A stretch of 64,000 nucleotides of DNA from Cloacimonetes bacterium UBA6097. GTDB taxonomy: Bacteria > Cloacimonadota > Cloacimonadia > Cloacimonadales > Cloacimonadaceae. The position numbers were made by a program, and so were the translations under genes. Location of the stretch: assembly GCA_002435865.1 (NCBI GenBank), contig DIWV01000005.1, positions 1 to 64,000 of the forward strand. Direction: 5' to 3'. Of the stretch, positions 1 through 9,357 are shown in pieces. The notes under the pieces were generated by a model, which had not been told where the DNA came from, did not search any database, and saw only the letters and a program-made list of their open reading frames with translations. Numbering within the stretch: the stretch's first letter is position 1; the number at the start of each line of letters is the position of its first letter.

Positions 1-254
1 TATACGATGTGATTCAGGATATATCGACGGGTGACGTTTGGACATATTATGGTACTGAGTTTGGCTGGTGGCCGAGTAATGAGGAAGTTACAACAACAGC
101 TCCAACTCATGCTTATTGGTATTACACAACGTCAGTCACAGGTTATTCCTGGACTTATACGCCTCCAACTGCCCGCAATGGCAGTGGCACAGGCACAATG
201 CTGCCCACAAGGAGCAGCATCCCAAACACACCTGTTATCAGAACTAAGAAATAA
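1..254 (+). CDS. 3' end of an unknown gene (partial, runs off the left edge)
   Basis: An open frame enters from the left edge (first complete codon at 3) and ends at the TAA at 252-254, giving about 83 C-terminal residues. The tail is rich in Thr, Tyr and Trp. It contains GYSWTYTPPT followed by GTGTMLP, which loosely resembles the second half of the PEGA repeats in the next gene (GYTWAPTE ... GTLLP). I infer that it is the end of a related extracellular protein. It lacks the C-terminal sorting domain seen in the next gene and ends in RTKK. The stop lies 14 bases before the next start, so the two genes are probably co-transcribed. No function can be assigned. Confidence 0.55.
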   Translation, partial: YDVIQDISTGDVWTYYGTEFGWWPSNEEVTTTAPTHAYWYYTTSVTGYSWTYTPPTARNGSGTGTMLPTRSSIPNTPVIRTKK

Positions 255-268
255 ATGTGAGGTTAAGA

Positions 269-3200
269 ATGAACAAGGTGAAATTTCTACTTATTTTCGT
301 AATACTGGCTGTTGCAGGAAGCGCTTTTGCGCTAACAGGTGCAGTCAGGTTTACAGATGCCACTGGCTCTCCGCTGACGAAAGCTGCGCTTGATATTGAA
401 GCCATACCATTGCTTGGTGCAGCCTATACAGTTACTTTCCCGACTTCAGCCAACAGATGGAGATATCAGTATTACACAGATGGCGGCGACGGGATTATTT
501 CTCCTCTGGATGGCAATGGTGCCCCCACAGGAGATGATTTTATATCGCTTGCAACTAATGCATACACAACCGGTACAGTATCATTAACTCCTGCCAACCT
601 CTGGGCGCCGACAGCAGCTATATTTGCTGAATCTCCCGGTACAGGAAACACATATATTCCTACTGACGGAGGTTATGCCGGTGATAAAGTATTTTTGAGA
701 ATATTTAATGCCAATACCATTGCGGCAGCAACCAAATCTATGGTGTTCACTTCTTTATATACTTTAACCACAGGAACAACTCAAACCATATCACCCTACA
801 TCCCTGCTTATGCCTGGGGTCCCTGGGTAGCTCATGTTACCGGACCTTCTACTTACACAGTAGATATCACATCAGTGCCTGCCGGCGCAGACATCTATGT
901 AGGTCCAACAGATTCTGGTTTTAACACACCACATCAGTTTGAACTTAATGCAGGCGACGACGCTACCTATACAGTTCAGATGGCAGGATATTCCTGGTCA
1001 CCAACTGAATTTGTAGTAACTGATATCGCAGCCAATACAAGCCAGGCATTTACCGGCACACTGCTTACTTATGATGTAGAGGTTACTTCAGTACCAACCG
1101 GCGCAACAATCCTGGTAAACGGTGCCAGAAACGGACGTTTTGTAACACCGCATACCTTTACAATGGATTATGGCACAAGTGCAACTTATTCAGTTGAAAT
1201 GGCAGGTTACACCTGGGCACCGACTGAATATGTAGTATCCAATATCATGGCTAATGATGCTGTTGAATTTGTTGGCACATTGCTTACATACGATGTGGAA
1301 ATTACATCAACTCCTGCCGGTGCAACAATCCTTGTTGACGGAGCCAGAAACGGACGTTTTGTAACACCGCATACCTTTACAATGGATTATGGCACAAGTG
1401 CTACTTATTCAGTTGAAATGGCAGGTTACACCTGGGCACCAACTGAATTTGTAGTTACCAATATCATGGCAAATACCAGCCAGCACTTTGTAGGTACACT
1501 ATTACCACCTAATACATATACAGTTGATATAACATCCGTACCTACCGGTGCAACAATCCTGGTAAACGGTGCCAGAGGCGGACGTTTTGTAACTCCGCAC
1601 CAATTTGTAATGGAAGAAGGCACAAGCGCAACCTATTCAGTTGAGATGGCAGGTTACACCTGGGCACCTACTGAATATGTAGTATCCAATATCATGGCTA
1701 ATGATGCTGTTGAATTTGTTGGCACATTGCTTACATATGATGTGGAAATTACATCAACTCCTGCTGGTGCAACAATCCTGGTAAACGGTGCCAGAGGCGG
1801 ACGTTTTGTAACACCGCATACCTTTACAATGGATTATGGCACAAGTGCAACTTATTCAGTTGAGATGGCAGGTTACACCTGGGCACCGACTGAATTTGTA
1901 GTTACCAATATCATGGCAAATACCAGCCAGAATTTTGTTGGCACTTTGCTTACATACGATGTTGAGATAACATCAACTCCTGCTGGTGCAACAATCTTGG
2001 TTGATGGTGCCAGAAACGGACGTTTTGTAACACCGCACACCTTTACAATGGATTATGGCACAAGTGCAACTTATTCAGTTGAGATGGCAGGTTACACCTG
2101 GGCACCGACTGAATTTGTAGTAACCAATATTACAGCAAATACCAGCCAGAACTTCGTTGGCACCTTGCTTACCTATACAGTTGATATTACATCAACTCCT
2201 TCAGGTGCATCAATTCTGGTTGATGGCGCAAAAGCCCGTTTTGAAACTCCTCACCAGTTTGTTATGGATTATGGCACAAGCGCAACCTATACAGTTGAAT
2301 TAGCCGGTTATACCTTTGCACCGACTGAATTCGTAGTAACCAATATTATGGCAAATACCAGCCAGCACTTTGTCGGCACACTTGTCCCAGTATATTGGGA
2401 TGTAGTAGTAACATCAGTCCCGACAGGACAGCCCATTTATGTTGATGGTGTTCTCAGCTCACGTTTTGTAACACCGCATACATTCTCAATGCTTGAAGGC
2501 ACCAGTGCACTTTACTCAGTTGTTAATCCGCTCTATACCTGGGTACCTGAAGACTATCAGGTAACCAATATAATGGCTGATGATGCTGTAGAATTTGTCG
2601 GAACACTTATTCCTGTCATTCCGGATCCACCAGTAATTACCTGGCCCGAAGATGAAGAATTCGGATTACATTTTGGACAAGTTATTCTGTCATGGTATAT
2701 GGATGAAATGCCTCCGGACAGCTTCTTTGATGTTTTCCTGGATCCACTCCCTGTAACACCGCCTACAACTCTTGTATACCACGGTACTAACATGAGTTTT
2801 AATCCGGGTACTTTACTGCCCAATACTACTTACAATTGGTTTGTAAGATTGAATTATAATGTTGTTCGTGATTATGTGGATTCACCAATATTCGAGTTCA
2901 CAACAGACGACCAGGCTCTGCCGATAGAGCTGTCTTCCTTTACAGCGATATTAACTTCTCAGTTGTTTGTAAACCTGACTTGGGTAACCCAAACAGAAAC
3001 TCAGGTTCTGGGCTTTAACATACACCGTGCCAACACAAATAACTATGCAGATGCATATCGTGTAAATCAGATGATTATTCCTGCAACCAACACTTCATCT
3101 CAACATACTTATAACTTTGTTGATGAAGAGAATCTGCAGGTTAATAACAGGTATTACTACTGGTTAGAAAACATTGATATGAATGGTATGAGCACATTGT

Positions 3201-3511
3201 ACGGACCACAGTGGGTAACAATTACTGATCCGGGCACAACTCCTGTTACAGAGATTTCAGTGCTTAACAATGCATACCCCAATCCTTTCCATGTAGGACA
3301 AACAACAAATATCAGAGTCGATATTAAAACAGGCGAAACAGGAACTGTAACTATTTATAACCTGCTTGGTCAGGTTGTGAAAACATTCAAAGTTCCACAA
3401 GGCACACACTATCTGTCTTGGAACGCCAAGGGCCGTGCAAGCGGTATTTATTTCTACAAACTGAGCACTCCTTCTACTAACGTAACCAAGAAACTGGTTA
3501 TCGTTAACTAA
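269..3511 (+). CDS. Secreted PEGA-repeat protein with type IX secretion C-terminal sorting domain
   Basis: A 1080-residue exported surface protein. The open frame extends back to a GTG at 257, but GAGG at 259-262 sits ideally before the ATG at 269. That start gives a clean signal peptide (MNKVKFLLIFVILAVAGSAFA). Residues about 20-195 form a non-repetitive N-terminal region. Eight PEGA-like repeats of about 73 residues follow (about 196-780), each with P(A/T)GA-I-V, TPH-F, G-SATY-VEMAGY-WAPTE and F-GTL. Next come Fn3-like domains (about 785-990, including ELSSFTA and NNRYYYWLENID). The last ~80 residues are a Por-type sorting domain (NAYPNPF, YNLLGQVVKTF, SGIYFYKL). PEGA repeats are beta-sandwich modules of surface proteins; this could be an adhesin or S-layer-like protein, but the ligand is unknown. 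A terminator follows directly. Confidence 0.85.
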   Translation: MNKVKFLLIFVILAVAGSAFALTGAVRFTDATGSPLTKAALDIEAIPLLGAAYTVTFPTSANRWRYQYYTDGGDGIISPLDGNGAPTGDDFISLATNAYTTGTVSLTPANLWAPTAAIFAESPGTGNTYIPTDGGYAGDKVFLRIFNANTIAAATKSMVFTSLYTLTTGTTQTISPYIPAYAWGPWVAHVTGPSTYTVDITSVPAGADIYVGPTDSGFNTPHQFELNAGDDATYTVQMAGYSWSPTEFVVTDIAANTSQAFTGTLLTYDVEVTSVPTGATILVNGARNGRFVTPHTFTMDYGTSATYSVEMAGYTWAPTEYVVSNIMANDAVEFVGTLLTYDVEITSTPAGATILVDGARNGRFVTPHTFTMDYGTSATYSVEMAGYTWAPTEFVVTNIMANTSQHFVGTLLPPNTYTVDITSVPTGATILVNGARGGRFVTPHQFVMEEGTSATYSVEMAGYTWAPTEYVVSNIMANDAVEFVGTLLTYDVEITSTPAGATILVNGARGGRFVTPHTFTMDYGTSATYSVEMAGYTWAPTEFVVTNIMANTSQNFVGTLLTYDVEITSTPAGATILVDGARNGRFVTPHTFTMDYGTSATYSVEMAGYTWAPTEFVVTNITANTSQNFVGTLLTYTVDITSTPSGASILVDGAKARFETPHQFVMDYGTSATYTVELAGYTFAPTEFVVTNIMANTSQHFVGTLVPVYWDVVVTSVPTGQPIYVDGVLSSRFVTPHTFSMLEGTSALYSVVNPLYTWVPEDYQVTNIMADDAVEFVGTLIPVIPDPPVITWPEDEEFGLHFGQVILSWYMDEMPPDSFFDVFLDPLPVTPPTTLVYHGTNMSFNPGTLLPNTTYNWFVRLNYNVVRDYVDSPIFEFTTDDQALPIELSSFTAILTSQLFVNLTWVTQTETQVLGFNIHRANTNNYADAYRVNQMIIPATNTSSQHTYNFVDEENLQVNNRYYYWLENIDMNGMSTLYGPQWVTITDPGTTPVTEISVLNNAYPNPFHVGQTTNIRVDIKTGETGTVTIYNLLGQVVKTFKVPQGTHYLSWNAKGRASGIYFYKLSTPSTNVTKKLVIVN
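854..2611 (+). repeat. Eight in-frame tandem repeats of about 219 bp
   Basis: The central part of the PEGA gene consists of eight direct repeats with a period of about 219 bp. The inner copies (2 to 6) are nearly identical at the DNA level: the block starting CGGACGTTTTGTAACACCGC recurs around 1132, 1351, 1799 and 2018. The first and last copies are more diverged. Copies alternate between two endings (ANDAVEF and ANTSQ-F), which suggests that repeat pairs were duplicated as units. Confidence 0.9.
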
Positions 3512-3532
3512 GTATCGGGTCTCACATAATAC

Positions 3533-3566
3533 AAAAGCCCTGTCCATGTGACGGGGCTTTTTTTAT
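3533..3566 (+). terminator. Rho-independent terminator
   Basis: AAAAGCCCTGTC (3533-3544) pairs with GACGGGGCTTTT (3550-3561) through one G-U pair. The loop is CATGT, and a T-rich tail (TTTTATTT) follows. It lies 21 bases after the stop of the PEGA gene and separates it from hisS. Confidence 0.85.
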
Positions 3567-3619
3567 TTCCATCTTGACTAAAAATGATGGGCATAGCTTA
3601 TTGAAACTGAGGTATTGAT

Positions 3620-4867
3620 ATGCAGTATAAAATTCCGCGCGGCACCTTTGACATCCTGCCGTCTGAAAGCCACCGCTGGCAGAAAGTGATAAGTACATTC
3701 AGGGAAACAGCTTTGTCTTTTGGATATGAAGAAATTGTTACACCTATATTTGAACAGGTGGAATTGTTTGAACGCAGTTCCGGTGAAAGCTCAGACATTA
3801 TTCAAAAAGAAATGTACCGTTTTCAGGACAAGAAAGAGCGTTGGCTTGCTCTGCGTCCGGAAGGCACAGCTCCCGTAGTGCGCAGTTACCTGGAGAATCA
3901 TATGGAAGCCGGGGCACGCATCAATAAGCTCTATTATATAGGTCCCATGTTCCGTTACGACCGTCCTCAGGCAGGAAGATACCGTCAGTTTTATCAATAT
4001 GGTGCAGAATGCATCGGTAGTCACCATCCCTTTTATGATGCAGAAATTATATCCCTGCAGACTACTTTTCTCAACAGGCTGGGTCTTAAAGACATTAAGT
4101 TAGAAATTAACAGTGTTGGTTGTCCCAATTGCAGCAAAGATTATGATAAAGCCCTGATTGACTATTTTAGTCCTCATATAGAAGAACTTTGTCCAGATTG
4201 CCAAAACAGGCTGAAGACTAAACCCAGGCGTTTGCTTGATTGTAAAGTACCTCATTGCAAAAGTATTGCCGGCAAAGCACCATCTATGCTTGATTACCTG
4301 GATGCAGAATGCAGGAAGCACTTTGAGCAGGTACAGGATTACCTGAAGCTGATGAACATTCCTTATGACATTAATCCGCGCATTGTACGCGGACTTGATT
4401 ATTATACCCATACAGCTTTTGAATTTCTCAATCCTGCCCTGGGAGCACAAAACGCTATCAGCGGTGGGGGCAGATATGATGGCTTATTTAACCAGATAGG
4501 TGGCAAAGACATTCCTGCCGTAGGTATTGCAGGAGGTTTTGAAAGGTTATTATTATCTCTCGAGACTGAGATGATTGACCTGGGCGGAAAAGCAAAACCG
4601 GATGCCTATCTTGTTCTGGTTGGAGAAGAAGCACGGAAAAAAGGTACCAAACTATTAGCTGATATGCGCCAATCAGGTTTTTCTGTAATCTATGACCCCG
4701 AAAAGGAATCTTTTAAAGCACAGTTAAAGGCTGCTGATAATCAGTCAGCACGATATGCTTTGATTATCGGAGAAGATGAAATAGCTAGGGGAATAGTAAC
4801 GGTTAAGAACTTGCAAACAGGAGAACAACAAGAAATAGATGCCGATGAAGTATCGGAATTAGTTTAG
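3620..4867 (+). CDS. hisS: Histidyl-tRNA synthetase
   Basis: Class II aminoacyl-tRNA synthetase that charges tRNA-His in the cytoplasm. At 415 residues it has the usual bacterial length. Visible signatures are class II motif 2 (RPEGTAPVVRSY), the HisRS signature GLDYYTHTAFEF, GGGRYDGL, and motif 3 (AVGIAGGFERLL), followed by a C-terminal anticodon-binding domain (about 320-415). The Cys-rich insertion (CPNC, CPDC, DCKVPHCK) is common in bacterial HisRS. The ATG start is preceded by TGAGG at a spacing of 7. The gene is alone on this strand and converges on the RNB gene with one base between the stops. Confidence 0.97.
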   Translation: MQYKIPRGTFDILPSESHRWQKVISTFRETALSFGYEEIVTPIFEQVELFERSSGESSDIIQKEMYRFQDKKERWLALRPEGTAPVVRSYLENHMEAGARINKLYYIGPMFRYDRPQAGRYRQFYQYGAECIGSHHPFYDAEIISLQTTFLNRLGLKDIKLEINSVGCPNCSKDYDKALIDYFSPHIEELCPDCQNRLKTKPRRLLDCKVPHCKSIAGKAPSMLDYLDAECRKHFEQVQDYLKLMNIPYDINPRIVRGLDYYTHTAFEFLNPALGAQNAISGGGRYDGLFNQIGGKDIPAVGIAGGFERLLLSLETEMIDLGGKAKPDAYLVLVGEEARKKGTKLLADMRQSGFSVIYDPEKESFKAQLKAADNQSARYALIIGEDEIARGIVTVKNLQTGEQQEIDADEVSELV

Positions 4868-4868
4868 T

Positions 4869-6860
4869 TCAGACTAATCTAACTACAGCTTTACCGGTTT
4901 CAGGATTGACGTCACTCACGATGATTCTGAGAATTGTACCGGTTACATAAAATCCTTTCCATTCGGTTTGTATCCTGCAGTTGTAAGCAGGTATCTGCAG
5001 TGACAGACCCTTATTTCTGTGTTTTACCACTATAGCTTCAATCTCTTTATCCATGCTTTCCAGAGCGAAATTTGTTAAACGTGTGAACTGGTCTGCCTGG
5101 TAGGTTACTCTGCGGATTGCCTGACGTGTTTGCATCAGGTGCGGTATCATTTCTCTGAGTTCAGTTTTATCATGGGGAAAAGTCTTATCAGTTAAATATG
5201 AGACTACCTGGCGTTGATTGATTAAATCGGAGTAACGCCTGAGCGGTGAAGTGAATTGCGCATAAACAGTTAGTCCCATAGCTTTGTGAGCCAGAGGTGC
5301 AATCCCCAGTACGGAAGGCGGTGTTAAAAAGTTTTCTTCTGTATCAGAGTCATCTCTGTCGGGAATCAGTTCTTCCAAATACCGAAAAAAAACAGGAAGA
5401 TTATGTTGTTTGGTATATTCTGCCAGAATGCTGTTGTATATAACCATGCATTCTGCCACTGTACTACGTGCAGGAGATTGCCCATTACCGGGGAATATGA
5501 GAGCTCCGTTATGTATTCTCTTTTGCAGAAATTTACGCTCTATTGACTGTAGAACCAGTAAGTTGTGCAGTACTTCATTTTCGCTGTTTCCAGTATCTGA
5601 ATTATTTGCATCCGGCGGCAAAGATATCATATTCAGATAATGTTCCAGTTCATCATAGGTAAAACGTTTTGTAACCCTGATAATGGAAAGAAAAAGTTCT
5701 GACGAGACTATTTCATGCTTCCGGTTTATTGTGCAAAGCAGAGACAGCGCCGGACGGTCTTTATCACGTCTCAGGCTTGCTTTACTGCACGATATATCTT
5801 CAGGCAGCATATGAATATCATTTTCAGGCAGGTAGATGGATGAAGAGCGTTTATATGCTTCTTTATCCAAAATCGAATTCCTTTCTATAAAGCAGGAAAC
5901 ATCAGAGATGTGGATTCCCAGTTCCCAGCCATCTTCTGTTTGCTGCAGTGAAATGGCATCATCAATATCCTGTGTTTCGGCAGCGTCAATTGTCCAGCAA
6001 TGCAAATAGCGCAAATCCCTGCGTTCATTATCAGGGAGATAATCATTTATCTGAGCAGCAGCTTTCTTCACAGCAGGAGTGAACAGGCAGGGTAAACCGC
6101 TTACAGCAAGCATGGGATTGGTATTGTTATCAATCTGTCCCAGTACTTTACGGATAAGCAGTATGCAATCACGTGAGTTTGTATCAGGGCACAGATTATG
6201 AATAATATGGTTCAGTCGGGATGGTAACTTGCCATGGTGAAAATGGGCAATTTCCTCTTCCAATCTTGCCAATGAATCAGCTTTTAAAGCTGAAGCAGAA
6301 ACGCTTTTATCCGAAGTTTTTTCTGTGAGGACTACCTTTTGCAGCCATTCACTGATTTCATAATAGAAGGCATCGTCGAGCTCATTCTGTTGCACTTCTA
6401 ACAAAAATTCATTATATTCCTTCTCATTGCGGGGATAGTAGATTCCCTTTTTTTGACGAAAATAAACTGCTTCTTCCCTGAGTGACAGATAGAGTGCAAA
6501 AAGGCATGCATCTGTTTCCGGCAGGTTGTTTATTTTAATGATTTCAGGTAATGTATAAGATTGGGCTGAATGCTTCATTTGTTGCCAGATATCTGAAACA
6601 GACAGCTTATCTTTGCAGCTTGCCATGTTTGCAGCAAAGTCAGAAAGCGCTGTTTCCTGATTGTCTAAATCATATATTCCCTCAGTTGCAAGTATTATCC
6701 GAAAGGGATTAAGCATGATGCTTTCAGAATCATCAAGATTGACGAGGCAGCCTTTTTCGGAAAGAGAAACAATAATTCCGATATGAAACTGCTCTTTATC
6801 AAAGCAGCCGCAGATTTGACCAGGTATACACACCGGATTGGTAACGGATTGTTCTCTCAT
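4869..6860 (-). CDS. RNase II/RNB-family 3'-5' exoribonuclease
   Basis: A 663-residue protein with the RNB catalytic domain at about residues 280-600. The signature DAAETQDIDDAIS carries the metal-binding Asp cluster (IDDA), followed by LGIHISDVSCFI. The later motif FTSPLRRYSDLINQRQ is typical of RNase II/R. The N-terminal third has only a weak cold-shock-like region, and the C-terminus resembles an S1-like OB fold. It probably degrades mRNA processively. An upstream TTG at 6878 exists, but it overlaps the CCA end of the tRNA. AAGGA at 6870-6866 fits the ATG at 6860, so I start there. Because the gene directly follows the tRNA on the same strand, both may share a primary transcript. Confidence 0.88.
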   Translation of the reverse strand: MREQSVTNPVCIPGQICGCFDKEQFHIGIIVSLSEKGCLVNLDDSESIMLNPFRIILATEGIYDLDNQETALSDFAANMASCKDKLSVSDIWQQMKHSAQSYTLPEIIKINNLPETDACLFALYLSLREEAVYFRQKKGIYYPRNEKEYNEFLLEVQQNELDDAFYYEISEWLQKVVLTEKTSDKSVSASALKADSLARLEEEIAHFHHGKLPSRLNHIIHNLCPDTNSRDCILLIRKVLGQIDNNTNPMLAVSGLPCLFTPAVKKAAAQINDYLPDNERRDLRYLHCWTIDAAETQDIDDAISLQQTEDGWELGIHISDVSCFIERNSILDKEAYKRSSSIYLPENDIHMLPEDISCSKASLRRDKDRPALSLLCTINRKHEIVSSELFLSIIRVTKRFTYDELEHYLNMISLPPDANNSDTGNSENEVLHNLLVLQSIERKFLQKRIHNGALIFPGNGQSPARSTVAECMVIYNSILAEYTKQHNLPVFFRYLEELIPDRDDSDTEENFLTPPSVLGIAPLAHKAMGLTVYAQFTSPLRRYSDLINQRQVVSYLTDKTFPHDKTELREMIPHLMQTRQAIRRVTYQADQFTRLTNFALESMDKEIEAIVVKHRNKGLSLQIPAYNCRIQTEWKGFYVTGTILRIIVSDVNPETGKAVVRLV

Positions 6861-6878
6861 ATTTTCCTTAAAAAGCAA

Positions 6879-6954
6879 TGGCGCCCCTGGGGAGACTCGA
6901 ACTTCCGACCCACGGTTTAGGAAACCGGCGCTCTATCCTCTGAGCTACAGGGGC
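6879..6954 (-). tRNA. tRNA-Arg (anticodon CCU)
   Basis: Read on the minus strand, this is a 76-nt cloverleaf. The acceptor GCCCCTG pairs with CAGGGGC, followed by discriminator G and an encoded CCA. The D stem is GCTC/GAGC, the anticodon loop TTCCTAA (anticodon CCT at 6921-6919, decoding AGG), and the T loop TTCGAGT. Two stem positions are mismatched: C-U at 27-43 and A-C at 51-63. The 3' end lies 18 bases upstream of the RNB start codon. Confidence 0.93.
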
Positions 6955-6991
6955 TACCTGATAAAGGTTAAAAACTGATTTATGCTATTCC

Positions 6992-7011
6992 TGTCAAGTT
7001 TTGCATTGACA
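6992..7011. promoter_or_regulatory. Back-to-back TTGACA boxes between tRNA-Arg and asd
   Basis: TGTCAA (6992-6997) and TTGACA (7006-7011) form an inverted pair separated by 8 bases. They could be the -35 boxes of divergent promoters for tRNA-Arg/RNB (minus) and asd (plus). No convincing -10 box lies at 16-18 bp on either side, so this is tentative. Confidence 0.3.
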
Positions 7012-7110
7012 AAAGCAAGATAAAAGACAGCTTAGTATCTTTGATATTGCCAGATACATAGTTTTGTATATGCTAAAGCTAATTAGGAATGTAAGATAAA
7101 GGAAACAGTT

Positions 7111-8085
7111 ATGAAAATAGCTATCGTCGGAGCTACCGGTGAAGTTGGACGTATGATGATTACCTGTCTGGAGGAATTTCAGATAGATGCAGAACTGGAT
7201 TTATATGCTTCGGAACGTTCAGAAGGAACAATCCTGTATTTCAATGATGATACCATCACAGTTAAGAAGCTGGAAGAGAATTCACTGCAAAACAAGTATG
7301 ATTACATCCTTTTTTCTGCAGGCGGAGCAATTTCAAAGAACTATGCACCCCTCGCAGCAGAAGCAGGAAACACTGTAATTGACAACACTTCAGCCTGGAG
7401 AAGGACTGTGCACATACCACTGGTTGTTCCTGAAATCAACGGAGATATGCTCAAGGGTTATGAGGGAATTATTGCCAATCCGAACTGCTCAACAATCCAG
7501 TTGGTTTTAGCACTTAATCCACTGCACCTGAAATATGGACTCAAAAAAGTTATTGTTTCTACTTATCAGTCTGTTTCAGGCAGCGGGCACAAAGGCGTGC
7601 AGACACTTGAAAAGCAGAAACAGGGTTCTGATGACAATGGTATCTATTCCGAAAGAATCGAGCTGAATGTTATTCCTCAAATCGGTTCTTTTCAGGATGA
7701 CGGTTATTGCCAGGAAGAAGATAAAATGCACTATGAAACTGCGCGGATATTAAGTTTACCGGATTTAGCAATGGTAGCAACTACAGTCAGGGTACCGGTT
7801 TTATACGGACATTCAGAAGCAGTATATGCTGAATTTGAAAGAACAATAGATTTGGCAGAAGCAGGAAATATATTGTCCTCGGCGCCATCAGTCAAATATC
7901 ATGACAACACCTATGTAACGCCCCATAATCTGGGTAAATCCAACGACAGCCATGTAAGCAGGCTGCGGTTCGGAACAGACAACAAATCTCTCACTTTCTG
8001 GAATGTTGCCAATAATGTTCGGCTTGGTGCTGCCACTAATGCAGTGCGTATCCTTATCAAACACCGGGAACTGAATCAAAGCTGA
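7111..8085 (+). CDS. asd: Aspartate-semialdehyde dehydrogenase
   Basis: NADPH-dependent reduction of aspartyl phosphate to aspartate semialdehyde, the branch point to lysine/diaminopimelate, threonine and methionine. The 324 residues begin with a Rossmann motif (IVGATGEVG). The catalytic Cys is about residue 126 in NPNCSTIQ. Family elements DNTSAWRR, VVPEING, SVSGSGHKG and RVPV-GHS are all present. AAGGA precedes the ATG at a good distance. The M20 gene follows 30 bases downstream, probably in the same operon. Confidence 0.93.
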   Translation: MKIAIVGATGEVGRMMITCLEEFQIDAELDLYASERSEGTILYFNDDTITVKKLEENSLQNKYDYILFSAGGAISKNYAPLAAEAGNTVIDNTSAWRRTVHIPLVVPEINGDMLKGYEGIIANPNCSTIQLVLALNPLHLKYGLKKVIVSTYQSVSGSGHKGVQTLEKQKQGSDDNGIYSERIELNVIPQIGSFQDDGYCQEEDKMHYETARILSLPDLAMVATTVRVPVLYGHSEAVYAEFERTIDLAEAGNILSSAPSVKYHDNTYVTPHNLGKSNDSHVSRLRFGTDNKSLTFWNVANNVRLGAATNAVRILIKHRELNQS

Positions 8086-8115
8086 ATTCATTTACAAAAA
8101 GCATAAGCAGGTTTT

Positions 8116-9228
8116 ATGAAAATGATGAACTTCTCAAAAGTAAGACAAGAACTGCATAAAATTCCGGAGCTTGCCTTCCAGGAATTTAAAACTAAAGAAT
8201 TATTGCTGAGTTATCTGGAAGATTTAGATGACTTTACAGTGCACCAGTTCAAGCAAAGCAATGGTATTCTGGTTGAGTATTCACATGGGGAAGGTGCATA
8301 TCAGTTGTTTCGTGCAGATATGGATGCTCTTCCGATAACAGAGGCTACAGAAAGCAGTTTTATCTCTCAGCACAAGGGTATTATGCATGCTTGCGGACAT
8401 GACATCCATATGACAACTCTCCTGGGATTGATTTATAAAATCGCAGAAATTAAGCCTAAGAATAATCTGCTTTTCCTGTTTCAGCCTGCAGAAGAGGGAG
8501 AAGGTGGGGCAGAATCTGTTTTAGCGGAAGGTTTGATTCAATCGTATAACATTAAGCAAGTCTTTGCCTTGCATGTAAACGGCAATCTTCCTGTGGGTAC
8601 AATATCTACTAAACCCGGCATCTTTTTTGCCATTCCGCAGGAGTTTGATGTCGAATTTACAGGTGTCTCAGCCCATGCAGCATTTCCTCAAAACGGTAAA
8701 GATGCCCTGGAAGCTGGTGTATATTTTTATGAAAAGATACATAGTGTTATTAAACAGGTTTTTGGAATTGAATCCATTATTTTTAATATTGGAGAAATGA
8801 AATCCGGCAATATCCGCAACGTAATCCCCGATAAATGTGTTTTAAAAGGTACGCACCGGACTCTGGATAAAAATACCCGGGACCTGATTAATACAGAAAT
8901 CAAAAGCATCGGCGAAGCAGTAGCCCAAAAGTTTAATCTTGATTTTAAACTGACCTTGCTGTGCACTTATGACCCTGTTATAAATGATGCAGATCTGTAT
9001 GAGCAGTTGAAAAAGATATGCAGTGAACTCTCCATTGATTTCAGGGATTCTATTACATCTATGACGGGTGAAGATTTTGGCTTTTTTACCAGTCTTTATC
9101 CGGGATTACTCTTCTGGCTGGGTGCCGGGGAAGACGCTCAGGATTTGCATTCCAACCGTTTTATGCCCGATGAAAATTGCATCCCGACAGGCATTGAGGT
9201 CCTGTATCATTTTACATTAGATAATTAG
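8116..9228 (+). CDS. M20 family amidohydrolase (N-acyl-amino-acid deacylase type)
   Basis: A 370-residue metallopeptidase-fold amidohydrolase of the hippurate hydrolase / N-acetyldiaminopimelate deacetylase group. Metal-site motifs are HACGHD (Cys about 93, His about 95), PAEEGEGGA (about 136-144), a His in LHVNG and a C-terminal His. The dimerisation lid begins near ISTKPGIFFA. Its place behind asd suggests lysine/diaminopimelate synthesis through acetylated intermediates, but M20 substrates cannot be read from sequence alone. No signal peptide is seen. Confidence 0.85.
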   Translation: MKMMNFSKVRQELHKIPELAFQEFKTKELLLSYLEDLDDFTVHQFKQSNGILVEYSHGEGAYQLFRADMDALPITEATESSFISQHKGIMHACGHDIHMTTLLGLIYKIAEIKPKNNLLFLFQPAEEGEGGAESVLAEGLIQSYNIKQVFALHVNGNLPVGTISTKPGIFFAIPQEFDVEFTGVSAHAAFPQNGKDALEAGVYFYEKIHSVIKQVFGIESIIFNIGEMKSGNIRNVIPDKCVLKGTHRTLDKNTRDLINTEIKSIGEAVAQKFNLDFKLTLLCTYDPVINDADLYEQLKKICSELSIDFRDSITSMTGEDFGFFTSLYPGLLFWLGAGEDAQDLHSNRFMPDENCIPTGIEVLYHFTLDN

Positions 9229-9357
9229 TCTCCACACTCTGCCAAAATGCATATCTGAGTCTTAAAACACCATGAATCCACCTTAATATCCTTTTACGCC
9301 TTCAGACACATCTTATCATCATATGTGTTTTATCTGTATATTTACAGCATATTTAAA

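Noticed and set aside
31..393. 120-residue frame overlapping the first two genes
   Set aside because: It is out of frame with both the upstream gene end and the signal peptide of the PEGA gene and has no recognisable features.
854..2611. CRISPR-like array
   Set aside because: The 219-bp period repeats are coding and in frame; there are no short repeats with unique spacers and no cas genes.
7036..7043. TATCTTTG as a Bacteroidota-type -7 element before asd (and again at 20611)
   Set aside because: No TTTG box lies at the right distance, and the second copy is only 13 bases before the start codon. The one strong promoter in the window is sigma-70-like.
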